Source: Burkholderia sp. (lineage in GTDB: Bacteria; Pseudomonadota; Gammaproteobacteria; Burkholderiales; Burkholderiaceae). Taken from it: a stretch of 8,970 bases of DNA. Both the position numbers and the translations under genes were made by a program. Under the pieces are notes generated by a model. The model saw only the letters and a list, made by a program, of their open reading frames with translations. It was not told where the DNA came from and did not search any database. Below are positions 1 through 7,457 of the stretch, in pieces; position 1 is the first letter of the stretch; the number at the start of each line of letters is the position of its first letter. Location of the stretch: assembly GCA_028292565.1 (NCBI GenBank), contig JAQGMD010000400.1:1-8970 (forward strand), read 5' to 3'.

Positions 1-1487
1 GGAAAGCCTGCGCAGTTCGACCGGATGTCGAGGAGGATGCGTTCAAACCATTTCTTCAGGTGCCCGGCGGGGATGCATGCCAACGCAAGTCCGAGCAGGT
101 CCTCGCTCACAGTTCCCCAAAACACGAAGGGCGACTGGGTGCCGGCTTTTTCAGTGTAGTGCCGCCTGATCGTGACTTTGTACGCGTCCGAGTCCAGCTG
201 CGACAGGCAGGCAGCAAATTCCTGCTCGCGCCGGCGGTGGAAATCCGGGTTGTGCAGGTCAACCGGTCCTGTATGAAACGGATGGAAGAACGCACCCGGC
301 ACCGGGGCAAAGACGGCGTCCCAGCACAGCAGGCCAAACAGCGAATTGATCAGCGTATTCTCGACGTAATATATCGGCGCCTTTGCGTGCACGTCCGCCA
401 GGTGTTCGGTAACCACTTGCTCCACATAGAATTGCGTGTCCGGTTGGGGCAATGTGAGGTCGATTCTCACCGGCGGAGCTGCAGGCGTGACAAGAACTTT
501 TGGATGGCCGAGTTTGCGGCGCAGCCGCGGCATTATGCGCAACAGCTGCTGTCTTTCAGCTTCGCTCTCGGGCATTTGCTGCGCAAGGCTGGCTATCTCG
601 AACGCCGTTTCGGTTTGCCCAGAACGCTCCATCACCCGGATCGCGCGCAGCCGTGCGCCTTCGTGACTGCTATCCTGGTAGATCCTCAGCGCATCAGCCA
701 GTTCACCGATCTGTTCATAGTGCTGCGCTATCTGGAATAGCAGTTTCGCGCGCCGGCTTTCGAGCCAGTCATTTCCCTCGATGCGGCAGGAAATTGCATC
801 AAGCACCTCTTCCGGTGGCTCGCCTAGCAGGAACCGTTCGCGGCATTGGTACAGATGCATATAGTCGTCCACATCGCGCCGGGTGCGGAACGCACGCGAA
901 TCCGGCGAAAACTTTACCTTTTCAAACTTGAATATGCCGAGCTCGGACAGCACGAATTCCGTCCAGTCCTGATGCAGGTTGCCGAAGAACATCAGGCGCA
1001 GCCGGTCGCACAGGGTCGTGATGCGTATCTGATAGACACAGTCGTCCGAAGTCGCGCACCACGCAGCAAAAGGACGGGCCTCAGTAAATTGCGCAAGCAG
1101 TGCCTCGTACTGTTCCGGCTTGGTCGCGTTCCTCGGCAGCGCGTTACCGAACACTTCCGACAGCTCGGCCTTTTTCAGCAAGCCAAACAACTGTTCCAGC
1201 GTGAGCGCGGGTTCGTCGTCGACCCAGCCGGTTTGCACCAGCGGTTGCGCCGCTTCGCGCGTGCAGCCTATTTCTTCATACTTCAGTTTGCTGGCCCGAA
1301 ACAGGTCGCCTTTACGCATGACCATCCGTACCAGCAGTGCGCGCGATGCTGCGGGGAGGGTACTGAAGAGCGTGACGAATTCCTGCTCGTCAGGTGTCAG
1401 CAGGTCGCTATAGCGTTCCGCGATCCAGTCCAGCACCATTCGGAAGTTATCAAGATAGTAAAAACGGTTTTCGAGTGCCTTGATCAT
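1..1487 (-). CDS. FAN1-type VRR-NUC domain nuclease, N-terminal 495 residues (runs off left edge)
   Basis: The minus strand is open from an ATG at 1487 to base 1 and reads as a bacterial homologue of Fanconi-associated nuclease 1, a structure-specific 5' flap nuclease that unhooks DNA interstrand crosslinks. The protein begins MIKALENRFYYLDNF and has the family block V56-Y70 (VMRKGDLFRASKLKY), a TPR-like helical stretch around residues 245-300 and the segment ENTLINSLFGLLCWD at 376-390. E376 probably matches a metal-binding Glu of Pseudomonas FAN1. The last residues are N-C-A-G-F (491-495) plus two bases of a Pro codon, so the window ends inside the GxPD motif. The catalytic Asp and the ExK lie outside. 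An in-frame TGA 14 codons upstream with no other usual start between fixes the ATG. A GAGGGG lies rather far upstream (14 bases). No frameshift was found across the 495 codons. Family call is firm; activity cannot be judged without the C-terminus. Confidence 0.9.
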   Translation of the reverse strand, partial: MIKALENRFYYLDNFRMVLDWIAERYSDLLTPDEQEFVTLFSTLPAASRALLVRMVMRKGDLFRASKLKYEEIGCTREAAQPLVQTGWVDDEPALTLEQLFGLLKKAELSEVFGNALPRNATKPEQYEALLAQFTEARPFAAWCATSDDCVYQIRITTLCDRLRLMFFGNLHQDWTEFVLSELGIFKFEKVKFSPDSRAFRTRRDVDDYMHLYQCRERFLLGEPPEEVLDAISCRIEGNDWLESRRAKLLFQIAQHYEQIGELADALRIYQDSSHEGARLRAIRVMERSGQTETAFEIASLAQQMPESEAERQQLLRIMPRLRRKLGHPKVLVTPAAPPVRIDLTLPQPDTQFYVEQVVTEHLADVHAKAPIYYVENTLINSLFGLLCWDAVFAPVPGAFFHPFHTGPVDLHNPDFHRRREQEFAACLSQLDSDAYKVTIRRHYTEKAGTQSPFVFWGTVSEDLLGLALACIPAGHLKKWFERILLDIRSNCAGF

Positions 1488-1748
1488 CTTGGCGAGCGTA
1501 ACCCCTCGGCTGGGCGGAATGAAAAATCAGAGTCTTGATACACGGGCAACATGGGAGTGGGCAAATACGATTCGTTCTGCATTATCCCGAACGACGGAGG
1601 TGCGCACAACCTGCGCGGACTTGCTTCGTATATATATGGACGGACCAGCCCCAAGCAAGATGTCGCAATCTGGGTGAAAATGAATGCCCATGCGACAAGA
1701 AAACCCGGACACGCCGGGACTGTTGCCAACTTCACTACACACACTGCC
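1488..1748. other. Divergent intergenic region between the nuclease and aldehyde dehydrogenase genes
   Basis: This 261-base spacer separates the minus-strand nuclease from the plus-strand dehydrogenase. An open frame continuous with the dehydrogenase covers 1551-1748, but its peptide looks like translated non-coding DNA and matches nothing I recognise. It holds a candidate promoter for the nuclease (1581-1609), an alternating TA run at 1629-1635 that could be a -10 region for the dehydrogenase (no good -35 seen), and a 5-bp hairpin with arms CCCGG and CCGGG at 1704-1718. No RNA gene was recognised. Confidence 0.6.
1581..1609 (-). promoter_or_regulatory. Candidate sigma70 promoter for the FAN1-type gene
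   Basis: On the minus strand, TTGTGC (1609-1604) is followed after exactly 17 bases by GATAAT (1586-1581). The -10 matches consensus at five of six positions, the -35 at three. It would start transcription near 1574 and leave a leader of about 87 bases before the ATG at 1487. It is found by eye only, so moderate to low confidence. Confidence 0.3.
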
Positions 1749-3176
1749 ATGTACCCACAACTAAGCCTATACATCGACGGAAAATTCATCCAGGCGGAAG
1801 ACCGGCCGGTGCAGGATGTCATCAATCCATCCACGCTGGAAAAGCTTGGCACCCTGCCGCACGCCACTCGCCGCGACCTGGACGCGGCGCTTGCAGCTGC
1901 AGAGCGGGCTTTCAAGACGTGGAAACATACCTCGCCAACCGACCGGTCGGCGATCCTGCGCAAGGTCGCGGAACTGGCGCGCGAACGCGCCAACGACATC
2001 GGCCGCAACATCACGCTCGACCAGGGCAAGCCGCTCGGCGAGGCGGTCGGGGAGGTGATGGCGTGCGCCGAACACGCCGAATGGCATGCCGAGGAATGCC
2101 GCCGCATCTACGGACGCGTGATCCCGCCCCGCAATCCGAAAGTCCGGCAAATGGTCGTGCGCGAGCCGGTTGGTGTTTGCGCCGCATTCACGCCGTGGAA
2201 TTTTCCGTTCAACCAGGCGATCCGCAAAATGGTCGCCGCGATCGGCTCCGGTTGCACGCTGATCCTGAAAGGCCCGGAAGATTCTCCGAGTGCCGTCGTC
2301 GCACTTGCGCAGTTGTTTCATGATGCCGGTTTGCCGCCGGGCGTGCTCAATATCGTATGGGGCGTGCCTGCCGAAGTATCGAAGTACCTGATCGAATCGC
2401 CGATCGTTCGCAAGATTTCTTTCACCGGCTCGGTGCCGGTCGGTAAGCAGTTGTCTGCGTTGGCAGGCCTGCACATGAAACGCACCACCATGGAGCTCGG
2501 CGGCCATTCGCCGGTGATCGTGTTTGATGATGCCGATATCGATGAAGCGGCCAAGATCCTGGCCCGCTTCAAAATGCGCAATGCCGGCCAGGTGTGCATC
2601 TCGCCGACGCGTTTTTATGTACAGGAGGGCGCTTATGAGCGATTCCTGGACAAGTTTGTCTCAACGCTCGCATCGCTGAAGGTCGGCGATGGACTCGCCG
2701 AAGGCGTGCACATGGGCCCGCTGGCTCACGAACGGCGCGTCACCGCAATGGAAAGCTTTGTCGGCGATGCTGTTGAACGCGGCGCGAAGATCGCGCTCGG
2801 CGGCCAGCGCATCGGCACCGTGGGCCATTTCTTTTCGCCCACCGTGGTGACCGATTTGCCTGACGACTGCAAACTCATGCTCGAAGAGCCTTTCGGCCCT
2901 GTCGCGCCGGTCACGCGCTTCAAAACCATGGAAGAAGCGCTCACACGTGCCAACAGTCTGCCTTTCGGCCTTGCCGCATACGCGTTCACCAATTCGCTGC
3001 GTACGGCGCATGCCGTCTCGAACGGTCTGGAAGCGGGGATCATCAATATCAATCACTTTGGCGCGGCGCTGCCTGAGACGCCGTTCGGGGGTATCAAGGA
3101 TAGCGGCATTGGCAGTGAGGGCGGTACCGAGACGTTCGATGGGTATCTGGTGACGAAGTACATCACGCAGTTGTAA
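1749..3176 (+). CDS. NAD(P)-dependent aldehyde dehydrogenase, succinate-semialdehyde dehydrogenase type
   Basis: A 475-residue cytoplasmic ALDH-superfamily enzyme that oxidises an aldehyde to the carboxylic acid with NAD(P)+. All core residues are present: N151 (PWNFPFNQ), K174, the Rossmann-turn SFTGS at 224-228, general base E249 (MELGGHS) and nucleophile C283 (GQVCISPTR). The C-terminal [15 protein letters not shown] stretch is also typical. The cofactor-binding lysine is followed by GPED rather than the common PSE/PAE, which I believe marks a beta-proteobacterial subfamily. The second active-site cysteine of GabD-type enzymes is absent (Ile-Ser follows C283). The start at 1749 was chosen because [14 protein letters not shown] matches usual N-termini and gives normal length, although no clear ribosome site precedes it. 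An in-frame ATG at 1680 after GGGTGA would add 23 residues. The true substrate is not decided by sequence; succinate semialdehyde is a guess from resemblance. Confidence 0.92.
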   Translation: MYPQLSLYIDGKFIQAEDRPVQDVINPSTLEKLGTLPHATRRDLDAALAAAERAFKTWKHTSPTDRSAILRKVAELARERANDIGRNITLDQGKPLGEAVGEVMACAEHAEWHAEECRRIYGRVIPPRNPKVRQMVVREPVGVCAAFTPWNFPFNQAIRKMVAAIGSGCTLILKGPEDSPSAVVALAQLFHDAGLPPGVLNIVWGVPAEVSKYLIESPIVRKISFTGSVPVGKQLSALAGLHMKRTTMELGGHSPVIVFDDADIDEAAKILARFKMRNAGQVCISPTRFYVQEGAYERFLDKFVSTLASLKVGDGLAEGVHMGPLAHERRVTAMESFVGDAVERGAKIALGGQRIGTVGHFFSPTVVTDLPDDCKLMLEEPFGPVAPVTRFKTMEEALTRANSLPFGLAAYAFTNSLRTAHAVSNGLEAGIININHFGAALPETPFGGIKDSGIGSEGGTETFDGYLVTKYITQL

Positions 3177-3236
3177 TGTTGTAGTGGTTTGTCTGTGGCG
3201 CAGCAGGCTTCCCGCGGAGCCACGCGCTGTTCTCGT

Positions 3237-3272
3237 CCCCTGGCCGGGGGGCTCTCCCGCTTGCGGGAGAGG
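3237..3272. repeat. GC-rich palindromic intergenic repeat at a convergent gene end
   Basis: The core is a perfect hairpin: CTCTCCCG (3252-3259), loop CTTG, CGGGAGAG (3264-3271). Just before it lies a second small inverted pair, CCCC-TGGCC-GGGG (3237-3249). The core sequence, with its flanking G tract, is of a kind I recall as a dispersed small intergenic repeat in many beta- and gamma-proteobacteria. It sits between the stops of the dehydrogenase (3176) and the minus-strand transporter (3367). No T tract follows on either strand, so it is not a classical intrinsic terminator, but it may still form a transcript end or stabilise 3' ends. The rest of 3177-3366 shows nothing I recognise. Confidence 0.55.
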
Positions 3273-3366
3273 GGAGTGCGTGCCACGCAACCAATCAGAC
3301 ACATTATTAAACGTCACAACCCTGTGCAACGGGATTCATGCTTGCCACGCGTTTACGCGATTTGGA

Positions 3367-4560
3367 TCACCGCAGCGCGGTCGTTGGGATGGGTTCGAGT
3401 TCTTCCGGGCGATGGGGAAAGAAAACCGCGCCGATAAAAACAATCAGTCCGAATGCGGAAAGTATCTTCAACACGGATTCGAATCCGCCTGTCCCCTGAT
3501 GAAAATACGCGATGAGAGGAACGGAACAGGCGCTGGCGCCGAATGACATCAGGTATCGCACACCATAGGCGCGGCTTCTCCATTTGTCGTTGGTATATCG
3601 GGCTACCATGGTGTCGTTGATGGTCACCTGGCCGAAGAGGGCGAACATCATTGCGCACATCAGCACGAGGATCGTCCAGTCGTGCGCGGAAGCCGCAAGG
3701 AAAAGACAGGGCGCCTGTAGCGCAGCCAGTGGTAAAAAGACTTTGCGCAATGTGTAGCGGTCAAGCAGGCGGCCGATGATGATCTGCGCCGTCGCCCCGA
3801 ACAAGTAGACGCATGCGGCGATTACGCCGATGCCGAAAGGCGTGGTGGCGAAGGAGACCAGTCGCTCATCCAGGATCTTCGGAGCGGAAATCGTCGCCGT
3901 GTTGAACACGACGCTACCGAATATGGAGCATGCGGCAAGCACTGCGAAGGCGCGGATGACGACCGCGCGCGGCAGGTCGGGCGCCGGTTTCTTCGGACGG
4001 TGTACGGTGGTTGAGGCGTTCGGCACCATGACGAGATAGGCGACGCCAATTGCCAACGCCAGCACGCCCGGAACGAAGAATGCCACTCGCCAGCTGAAAT
4101 ACTGTGTGAGCAGCCCCGTGACCAGCGCGGAAAATGCCACTCCCAAATTGCCCCATACGCCATTAATGCCGATATCGCGTCCGATCTTGTCCGTGTGCGC
4201 GGTAATCATCGCCGTCCCCACGGGATGATAGATCGAAGCGAACAGTCCGATAAAAGTCAGCCCGACCGCGATATGGACCGGCGTCGCGCTCAGTCCGGTC
4301 AGCACCGCGGAAATCCCTATGCCGATAAAAAACACCGCCATCATATTGCGGCGGCTCCATATGTCGCCCAGCCATCCGGCCGGCATCGAACCCGCGCCGA
4401 ATGCGATGAACCCGCCGAGTGATAGTGCAAGCAATTCACCGTAGGATTTGCCGAAGGCTGCGCCCATGCCCAGCACCGCCGTCGGGAAAATCAGCATCAG
4501 CATATGATCGAGGCCGTGTGCCACGTTGATGAACCCGATGATGCGGCGTGTATCCGTCAT
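3367..4560 (-). CDS. MFS transporter, 12-TM, distantly fosmidomycin-resistance (Fsr)-like
   Basis: A 397-residue inner-membrane carrier of the major facilitator superfamily, with about twelve hydrophobic segments and a charged central loop near residues 183-198 (HRPKKPAPDLPR). Motif A is visible between TM2 and TM3 as GWLGDIWSRRN (62-72), and a second-half counterpart as GRLLDRYTLRK (263-273). The patch IYHPVGTAMI (110-119) followed by GRDIGINGVWGNLG (127-140) resembles the Fsr-like branch, whose members pump out small molecules, but the substrate cannot be told. The start at 4560 (MTDTRRIIGF) gives normal length. A longer frame to 4797 exists, but its extra 79 residues look untranslated and would run across the divergent promoter. 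Only a weak GGA precedes the ATG. It is convergent with the aldehyde dehydrogenase and divergent from the DHA2 exporter, and may share regulation with the latter through the repeat at 4649-4676. Confidence 0.88.
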   Translation of the reverse strand: MTDTRRIIGFINVAHGLDHMLMLIFPTAVLGMGAAFGKSYGELLALSLGGFIAFGAGSMPAGWLGDIWSRRNMMAVFFIGIGISAVLTGLSATPVHIAVGLTFIGLFASIYHPVGTAMITAHTDKIGRDIGINGVWGNLGVAFSALVTGLLTQYFSWRVAFFVPGVLALAIGVAYLVMVPNASTTVHRPKKPAPDLPRAVVIRAFAVLAACSIFGSVVFNTATISAPKILDERLVSFATTPFGIGVIAACVYLFGATAQIIIGRLLDRYTLRKVFLPLAALQAPCLFLAASAHDWTILVLMCAMMFALFGQVTINDTMVARYTNDKWRSRAYGVRYLMSFGASACSVPLIAYFHQGTGGFESVLKILSAFGLIVFIGAVFFPHRPEELEPIPTTALR

Positions 4561-4648
4561 GACGGTTTCCGTTTTATCCCTGATTTGCCAATAAATGTAG
4601 CATGGATATTCGAGTGAGGGCTCAGGCCCATAGTGCGAGTCTTCGCAG

Positions 4649-4676
4649 GTTGGGATGATAATCCCAACGTTGGGGG
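4649..4676. promoter_or_regulatory. Operator-like palindrome with three GTTGGG half-sites in a divergent promoter
   Basis: GTTGGGAT (4649-4656), spacer GATA, ATCCCAAC (4661-4668) is a perfect 8-4-8 inverted repeat. It is directly followed by a third, forward half-site GTTGGGGG (4669-4676), which makes the overlapping perfect palindrome CCAACGTTGG (4664-4673). The centre contains GATAAT, a five-of-six match to a -10 box. It lies 89 bases above the minus-strand transporter start and 127 above the chosen exporter start. This fits a dimeric regulator controlling both transporters. No regulator gene adjoins this pair, and its family is unknown. Confidence 0.55.
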
Positions 4677-4802
4677 TATTCGCAGAAGCCCCCAGTCGTG
4701 CAAGCGGCGGAACGTGTGGATTGCATTCCAACCGGCGATCGGGCCATGGTAAATGCTGCCTATAAATTTCGAACTCCTCCACCGATTCATCGTCCATTCA
4801 CC

Positions 4803-6383
4803 ATGAGCCAGTCCACACCTACCGCACCATGCGAAGAAGCCGCCATCCGGACCACGCCGGCCGATTGCCCGTGCAGCGCGCGCATGCAGCCATGGATCCT
4901 GGCGACCACGATACTGGCCTCGGGAATGGTGTTTATCGACGGCACGGTTGTCAACGTGGCGTTGCCGGCATTGCAGAAGGAGTTCAACGCAAGTGCGGCA
5001 AGCGTTCAATGGGTGATCGAGTCCTATGCGCTGCTGTTGAGCGCTTTGCTGCTTGTCGGCGGCAGCGCAGGAGACAAATTCGGACGCAGGCGTGTCTTCC
5101 TGATTGGCGTGACAGTGTTTGCCCTTTCGTCCGCATGGTGTGGCCTGGCGCGCAGCATTGAGCAATTGATCGTCGCCAGGGCGGTACAGGGGATAGGGGG
5201 CGCATTGCTGGTGCCGGGCAGCCTTGCCCTCATCAGTGCATCGTTCCCGGAGAATGTGCGCGGGAAGGCGATTGGAACCTGGTCCGGATATACCGCTATC
5301 ACCGCCGCGCTGGGTCCGGTGACCGGCGGGTACCTTATCGAGCATTTCTCGTGGCGCTATGCTTTTTTCATCAACATACCGCTCGCGTTGCTGATACTTT
5401 TTCTGGCCTTGAGGTATGTGCCGGAGAGCCGTAACGCGCATGCCGTCGAACGTGTCGACTGGCTGGGCGCCGTGCTTGCCAGCGTGGGACTCGGATGCCT
5501 GGTGTATGGCTTGATCGAATCCTCGACGCTCGGATGGAATGATGCAAGGGTGATGGGTGCGTTCGCCGCTGCGCCGCTGGCGCTGGCCGCGTTTGTCGTG
5601 GTGGAGATGCGGCACCCGTCACCAATGTTGCCGCTCAGGCTGTTCCGTTCCCGCGATTTCACCGGCGCCAATGTATTGACGTTACTGCTTTACGCTGCGC
5701 TGGGCGGCACCATGTTCTTTTTGCCGCTCAACCTGATCCAGGTACACGGATACTCGGCAGTCGAGGCGGGCGCGGCACTGCTGCCGCTGATACTCACCAT
5801 GTTCATCCTCTCGCGCTGGGCTGGTGGATTGGTCGATCGGTATGGCGCAAAACTTCCGCTGGTGGTCGGTCCCGCGATCGCTGCGTTCGGATTCGCATTA
5901 CTCGCGATCCCTGGGACTGGGGGAAGCTACTGGGCCACCTTCTTCCCCGCTGTAATGGTGCTGGGTCTGGGCATGTCGGTGAGCGTTGCGCCCTTGACGA
6001 CTACGGTGATGAATGCGCTGGACAGCAGCCTGGCGGGAGCGGCTTCCGGCGTCAACAATGCGGTTTCGCGCGCGGCCGGATTGATGGCGATCGCGGTCCT
6101 CGGCATTGTGATGCACCATGCTTTCAGTTATGCGCTCAACGAAAGAACTGCAGCACTTTCGCCATCGGTACGAGAGCAGGTCGCTGCGCAGCGAAGCAAG
6201 CTGGCGGCGATCGAGGTTCCTCCGGAGGCAAGCGAAGCCGAACAAAGGGAGATCCACGCCGCTGTCAGCGCCTCGTTTGTCCACGGCTTTCGTTGGGTGA
6301 TGCTTATCGCCGCGTCGCTTGCACTCGCCAGTTCACTGAGTGCTTCACTGATGATCGGCAGTCGCGCCGAAAACAGGCAATAA
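4803..6383 (+). CDS. DHA2-family (EmrB/QacA-type) 14-TM drug:H+ antiporter
   Basis: A 526-residue inner-membrane efflux protein of the MFS DHA2 family, exporting drugs or toxic metabolites in exchange for protons. TM1 carries FIDGTVVNVALPAL (44-57), with the acidic residue D46 typical of the family. Motif A is GDKFGRRR (90-97), and the antiporter motif C is ALGPVTGGYL (169-178). A soluble stretch of about 50 residues (443-492), rich in Ala and Glu, precedes the last membrane helix (about 497-518), as is usual in 14-TM members. The start at 4803 is preferred because homologues have a short hydrophilic leader with a Pro-Cys element (here 23-24), and TATAAA at 4761-4766 could be its -10. ATG at 4746 would add 19 residues. 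No clear ribosome site is visible for either. No membrane-fusion or outer-membrane partner adjoins it, so it may act alone. A glutathione transferase follows 71 bases downstream. Confidence 0.9.
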   Translation: MSQSTPTAPCEEAAIRTTPADCPCSARMQPWILATTILASGMVFIDGTVVNVALPALQKEFNASAASVQWVIESYALLLSALLLVGGSAGDKFGRRRVFLIGVTVFALSSAWCGLARSIEQLIVARAVQGIGGALLVPGSLALISASFPENVRGKAIGTWSGYTAITAALGPVTGGYLIEHFSWRYAFFINIPLALLILFLALRYVPESRNAHAVERVDWLGAVLASVGLGCLVYGLIESSTLGWNDARVMGAFAAAPLALAAFVVVEMRHPSPMLPLRLFRSRDFTGANVLTLLLYAALGGTMFFLPLNLIQVHGYSAVEAGAALLPLILTMFILSRWAGGLVDRYGAKLPLVVGPAIAAFGFALLAIPGTGGSYWATFFPAVMVLGLGMSVSVAPLTTTVMNALDSSLAGAASGVNNAVSRAAGLMAIAVLGIVMHHAFSYALNERTAALSPSVREQVAAQRSKLAAIEVPPEASEAEQREIHAAVSASFVHGFRWVMLIAASLALASSLSASLMIGSRAENRQ

Positions 6384-6454
6384 TCGATACCTTGAATTTG
6401 GGTGGTGCCGATCTTATCCGGCGCCTGATTTGAACTGAACCGGAGTGAACTACA

Positions 6455-7081
6455 GTGGCAATCACACTTTACGCATGGAATACACCGAACGGACGCAAGA
6501 TCAGCGTGGCATTGGAAGAGATGGGGCTTCCTTACACCGTCAGCCCGGTCAACATCTCACAAGGCCAGCAACATGAACCGGCCTTCCTGAGTATCAGTCC
6601 GAATAACCGGATCCCTGCGATTATCGATAGCGAGGGACCGGACGGAAAGCCGATCAGCGTTTTCGAATCGGGCGCGATTCTTCTTTATCTCGCCGAGAAG
6701 ACCGGAAAATTCATTCCCGCCGATGCACGCGGTCGGGTTGCGGTGCACGAGTGGCTGATGTGGCAGATGGGCGGCTTCGGTCCGATGCCGGGGCAGGTGC
6801 ACCATTTCCTTGGCTTGAAAAATGAAGACGATCAGCGCTATGGGCTAAAGCGGTACTCGGACGAGACGCGCCGTCTCTATGGCGTTCTTGACCGGCGGCT
6901 GGCAGAGGTCGAATACGTGGCAGGGGAATTGTCGGTTGCGGACTTCGCCATTTTCGGATGGGCGTGGCGGCATGAGCGGCATAAGGTGAGCTTGAGTGAC
7001 TATCCTGGCGTTAGTCGGTGGTATCAGGCGCTGCTCGCGAGGCCGGGTGTGCAAAGGGGGTTGGACGTGAAGCTGGATTGA
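6455..7081 (+). CDS. Glutathione S-transferase, YfcG/Ure2p-like (Nu class)
   Basis: A 208-residue soluble enzyme using glutathione, probably for disulfide reduction or peroxide and electrophile removal, as in E. coli YfcG. The N-terminal thioredoxin-fold domain has the active-site stretch NTPNGRKIS (9-17; T10 and N12 correspond to the polar residues used in this class), the SPNNRIPAI block with cis-Pro (48-56) and the glutathione gamma-Glu binding pair E71-S72. The helical C-terminal domain has WQMGGFGPMPGQ (103-114), typical of YfcG relatives, and the N-capping box SVAD (160-163). Translation starts with GTG: GGAG at 6442-6445 lies nine bases upstream and no ATG fits. It may be co-transcribed with the exporter 71 bases upstream. 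A weak hairpin (6404-6425, one G-U pair, no T tract) and a poor promoter-like pair (TTGAAT 6392, TATCCG 6415) lie in the gap, so independent expression is also possible. Confidence 0.92.
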   Translation: MAITLYAWNTPNGRKISVALEEMGLPYTVSPVNISQGQQHEPAFLSISPNNRIPAIIDSEGPDGKPISVFESGAILLYLAEKTGKFIPADARGRVAVHEWLMWQMGGFGPMPGQVHHFLGLKNEDDQRYGLKRYSDETRRLYGVLDRRLAEVEYVAGELSVADFAIFGWAWRHERHKVSLSDYPGVSRWYQALLARPGVQRGLDVKLD

Positions 7082-7110
7082 ACTTTTCGGGGGCGGTCTA
7101 TTGCAGGGAA

Positions 7111-7147
7111 GGAGCACAGCGCGTAGCTCCGCGGTACGCTGGAGCAC
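7111..7147. repeat. Small repeat with two mutually exclusive hairpins
   Basis: GGAGCAC occurs at 7111-7117 and again at 7141-7147. GCTCC at 7126-7130 can pair with GGAGC of either copy, giving two alternative 5-bp hairpins with 10-base loops. A further pair, GCGTA (7121-7125) and TACGC (7135-7139), overlaps both. The element lies between the convergent stops of the glutathione transferase and the shortened YCII gene, close to where the latter loses similarity. It could be a weak transcription end or a rearrangement scar. Confidence 0.3.
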
Positions 7148-7160
7148 GCGACGAGTTTAC

Positions 7161-7346
7161 TCAATTGTCTCCGGAGAATTTGACGCGGGCGCCCTTCGAA
7201 CTCGGGTGCAGGCCCTCGCCCCCAAGCATGATGCCTGCCTTCACCAGCTCTTCGTTGTAGCTGCCCATTGCCGCGAGCAGATGTTCATCGGGCATCACGC
7301 CGGCCTCTGTGTTCCTGTCGGCTTTAACGAGAAACATGAATCGCAT
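7161..7346 (-). pseudogene. Truncated YCII/DGPF-family protein (61 codons left)
   Basis: The minus strand encodes 61 residues beginning MRFMFLVKAD, with YNEELVKAGIMLGGEGLHPSSKGARVKFSG (about 30-59), an excellent match to the first half of the YCII-related (DGPF) family, which is normally about 130-140 residues. After SG the reading changes to Asp-Asn-stop. The expected region with the DGPFAETKE motif is missing, and I find no remnant of it in any frame of the 79 bases before the transferase gene. The start is ATG 7346 because AAGGAG (7360-7355) stands eight bases upstream; an in-frame GTG at 7355 overlaps that site. Family members are small alpha/beta-barrel proteins of mostly unknown function, often near ECF sigma factors. 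The intact start and ribosome site suggest a fairly recent loss by deletion, or a short protein still expressed. It is divergent from the HxlR regulator. Confidence 0.75.
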
Positions 7347-7354
7347 TGTTGTCA

Positions 7355-7360
7355 CTCCTT
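7355..7360 (-). promoter_or_regulatory. Strong ribosome binding site of the truncated YCII gene
   Basis: AAGGAG on the minus strand, eight bases before ATG 7346. It decides the start against the in-frame GTG at 7355, which lies inside it. Confidence 0.7.
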
Positions 7361-7423
7361 TGGGTTCGGAACTGTGGAAAGTCGCTGGGTTTGTTGACTG
7401 TTTTTCAGTTAGTTTAGTGCCTT

Positions 7424-7440
7424 ACTTGCATAATGCAAGT
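7424..7440. promoter_or_regulatory. Perfect 17-bp palindrome, likely HxlR operator
   Basis: ACTTGCAT, one central A, ATGCAAGT: 8-bp perfect arms in the 111-base gap between the divergent YCII gene and the HxlR-type regulator. It ends 17 bases before the regulator ATG. It contains CATAAT (7429-7434), a five-of-six -10 match for the regulator, and on the minus strand TTGCAT followed after 16 bases by TAAACT, a possible promoter for the YCII gene. HxlR-family dimers bind such short symmetric sites in their own promoters, so autoregulation plus control of the YCII gene is a reasonable inference. I saw no second copy in the window. Confidence 0.65.
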
Positions 7441-7457
7441 GTGCTAATGTGGGCCAC

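Noticed and set aside
60..1538. Long plus-strand open frames at 60-740, 500-931 and 846-1538
   Set aside because: They lie opposite the FAN1-type gene, whose translation is clearly family-like; theirs are Arg/His/Gln-rich and unlike any protein I know.
1551..1748. N-terminal extension of the aldehyde dehydrogenase in the same frame
   Set aside because: The extra 66 residues have no ALDH similarity, and homologues begin at the [11 protein letters not shown] stretch.
1484..2507. Minus-strand open frames opposite the aldehyde dehydrogenase (1484-2107, 1767-2507)
   Set aside because: Antisense shadows in GC-rich DNA; the plus strand carries all the ALDH catalytic motifs.
3219..3350. GCCACGC found three times (about 3219, 3282 and 3344)
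   Set aside because: Only seven bases, irregular spacing and GC-rich context; likely chance.
4557..5615. A 352-codon minus-strand open frame opposite the DHA2 exporter and crossing the divergent promoter
   Set aside because: Composition rich in His, Arg and Gln, no recognisable domain, and it would overlap two well-supported genes.
6404..6425. Hairpin GGTGCCG / CGGCGCC between the exporter and the transferase, considered as a terminator
   Set aside because: Seven pairs including a G-U, no T tract after it; too weak to call an operon boundary.
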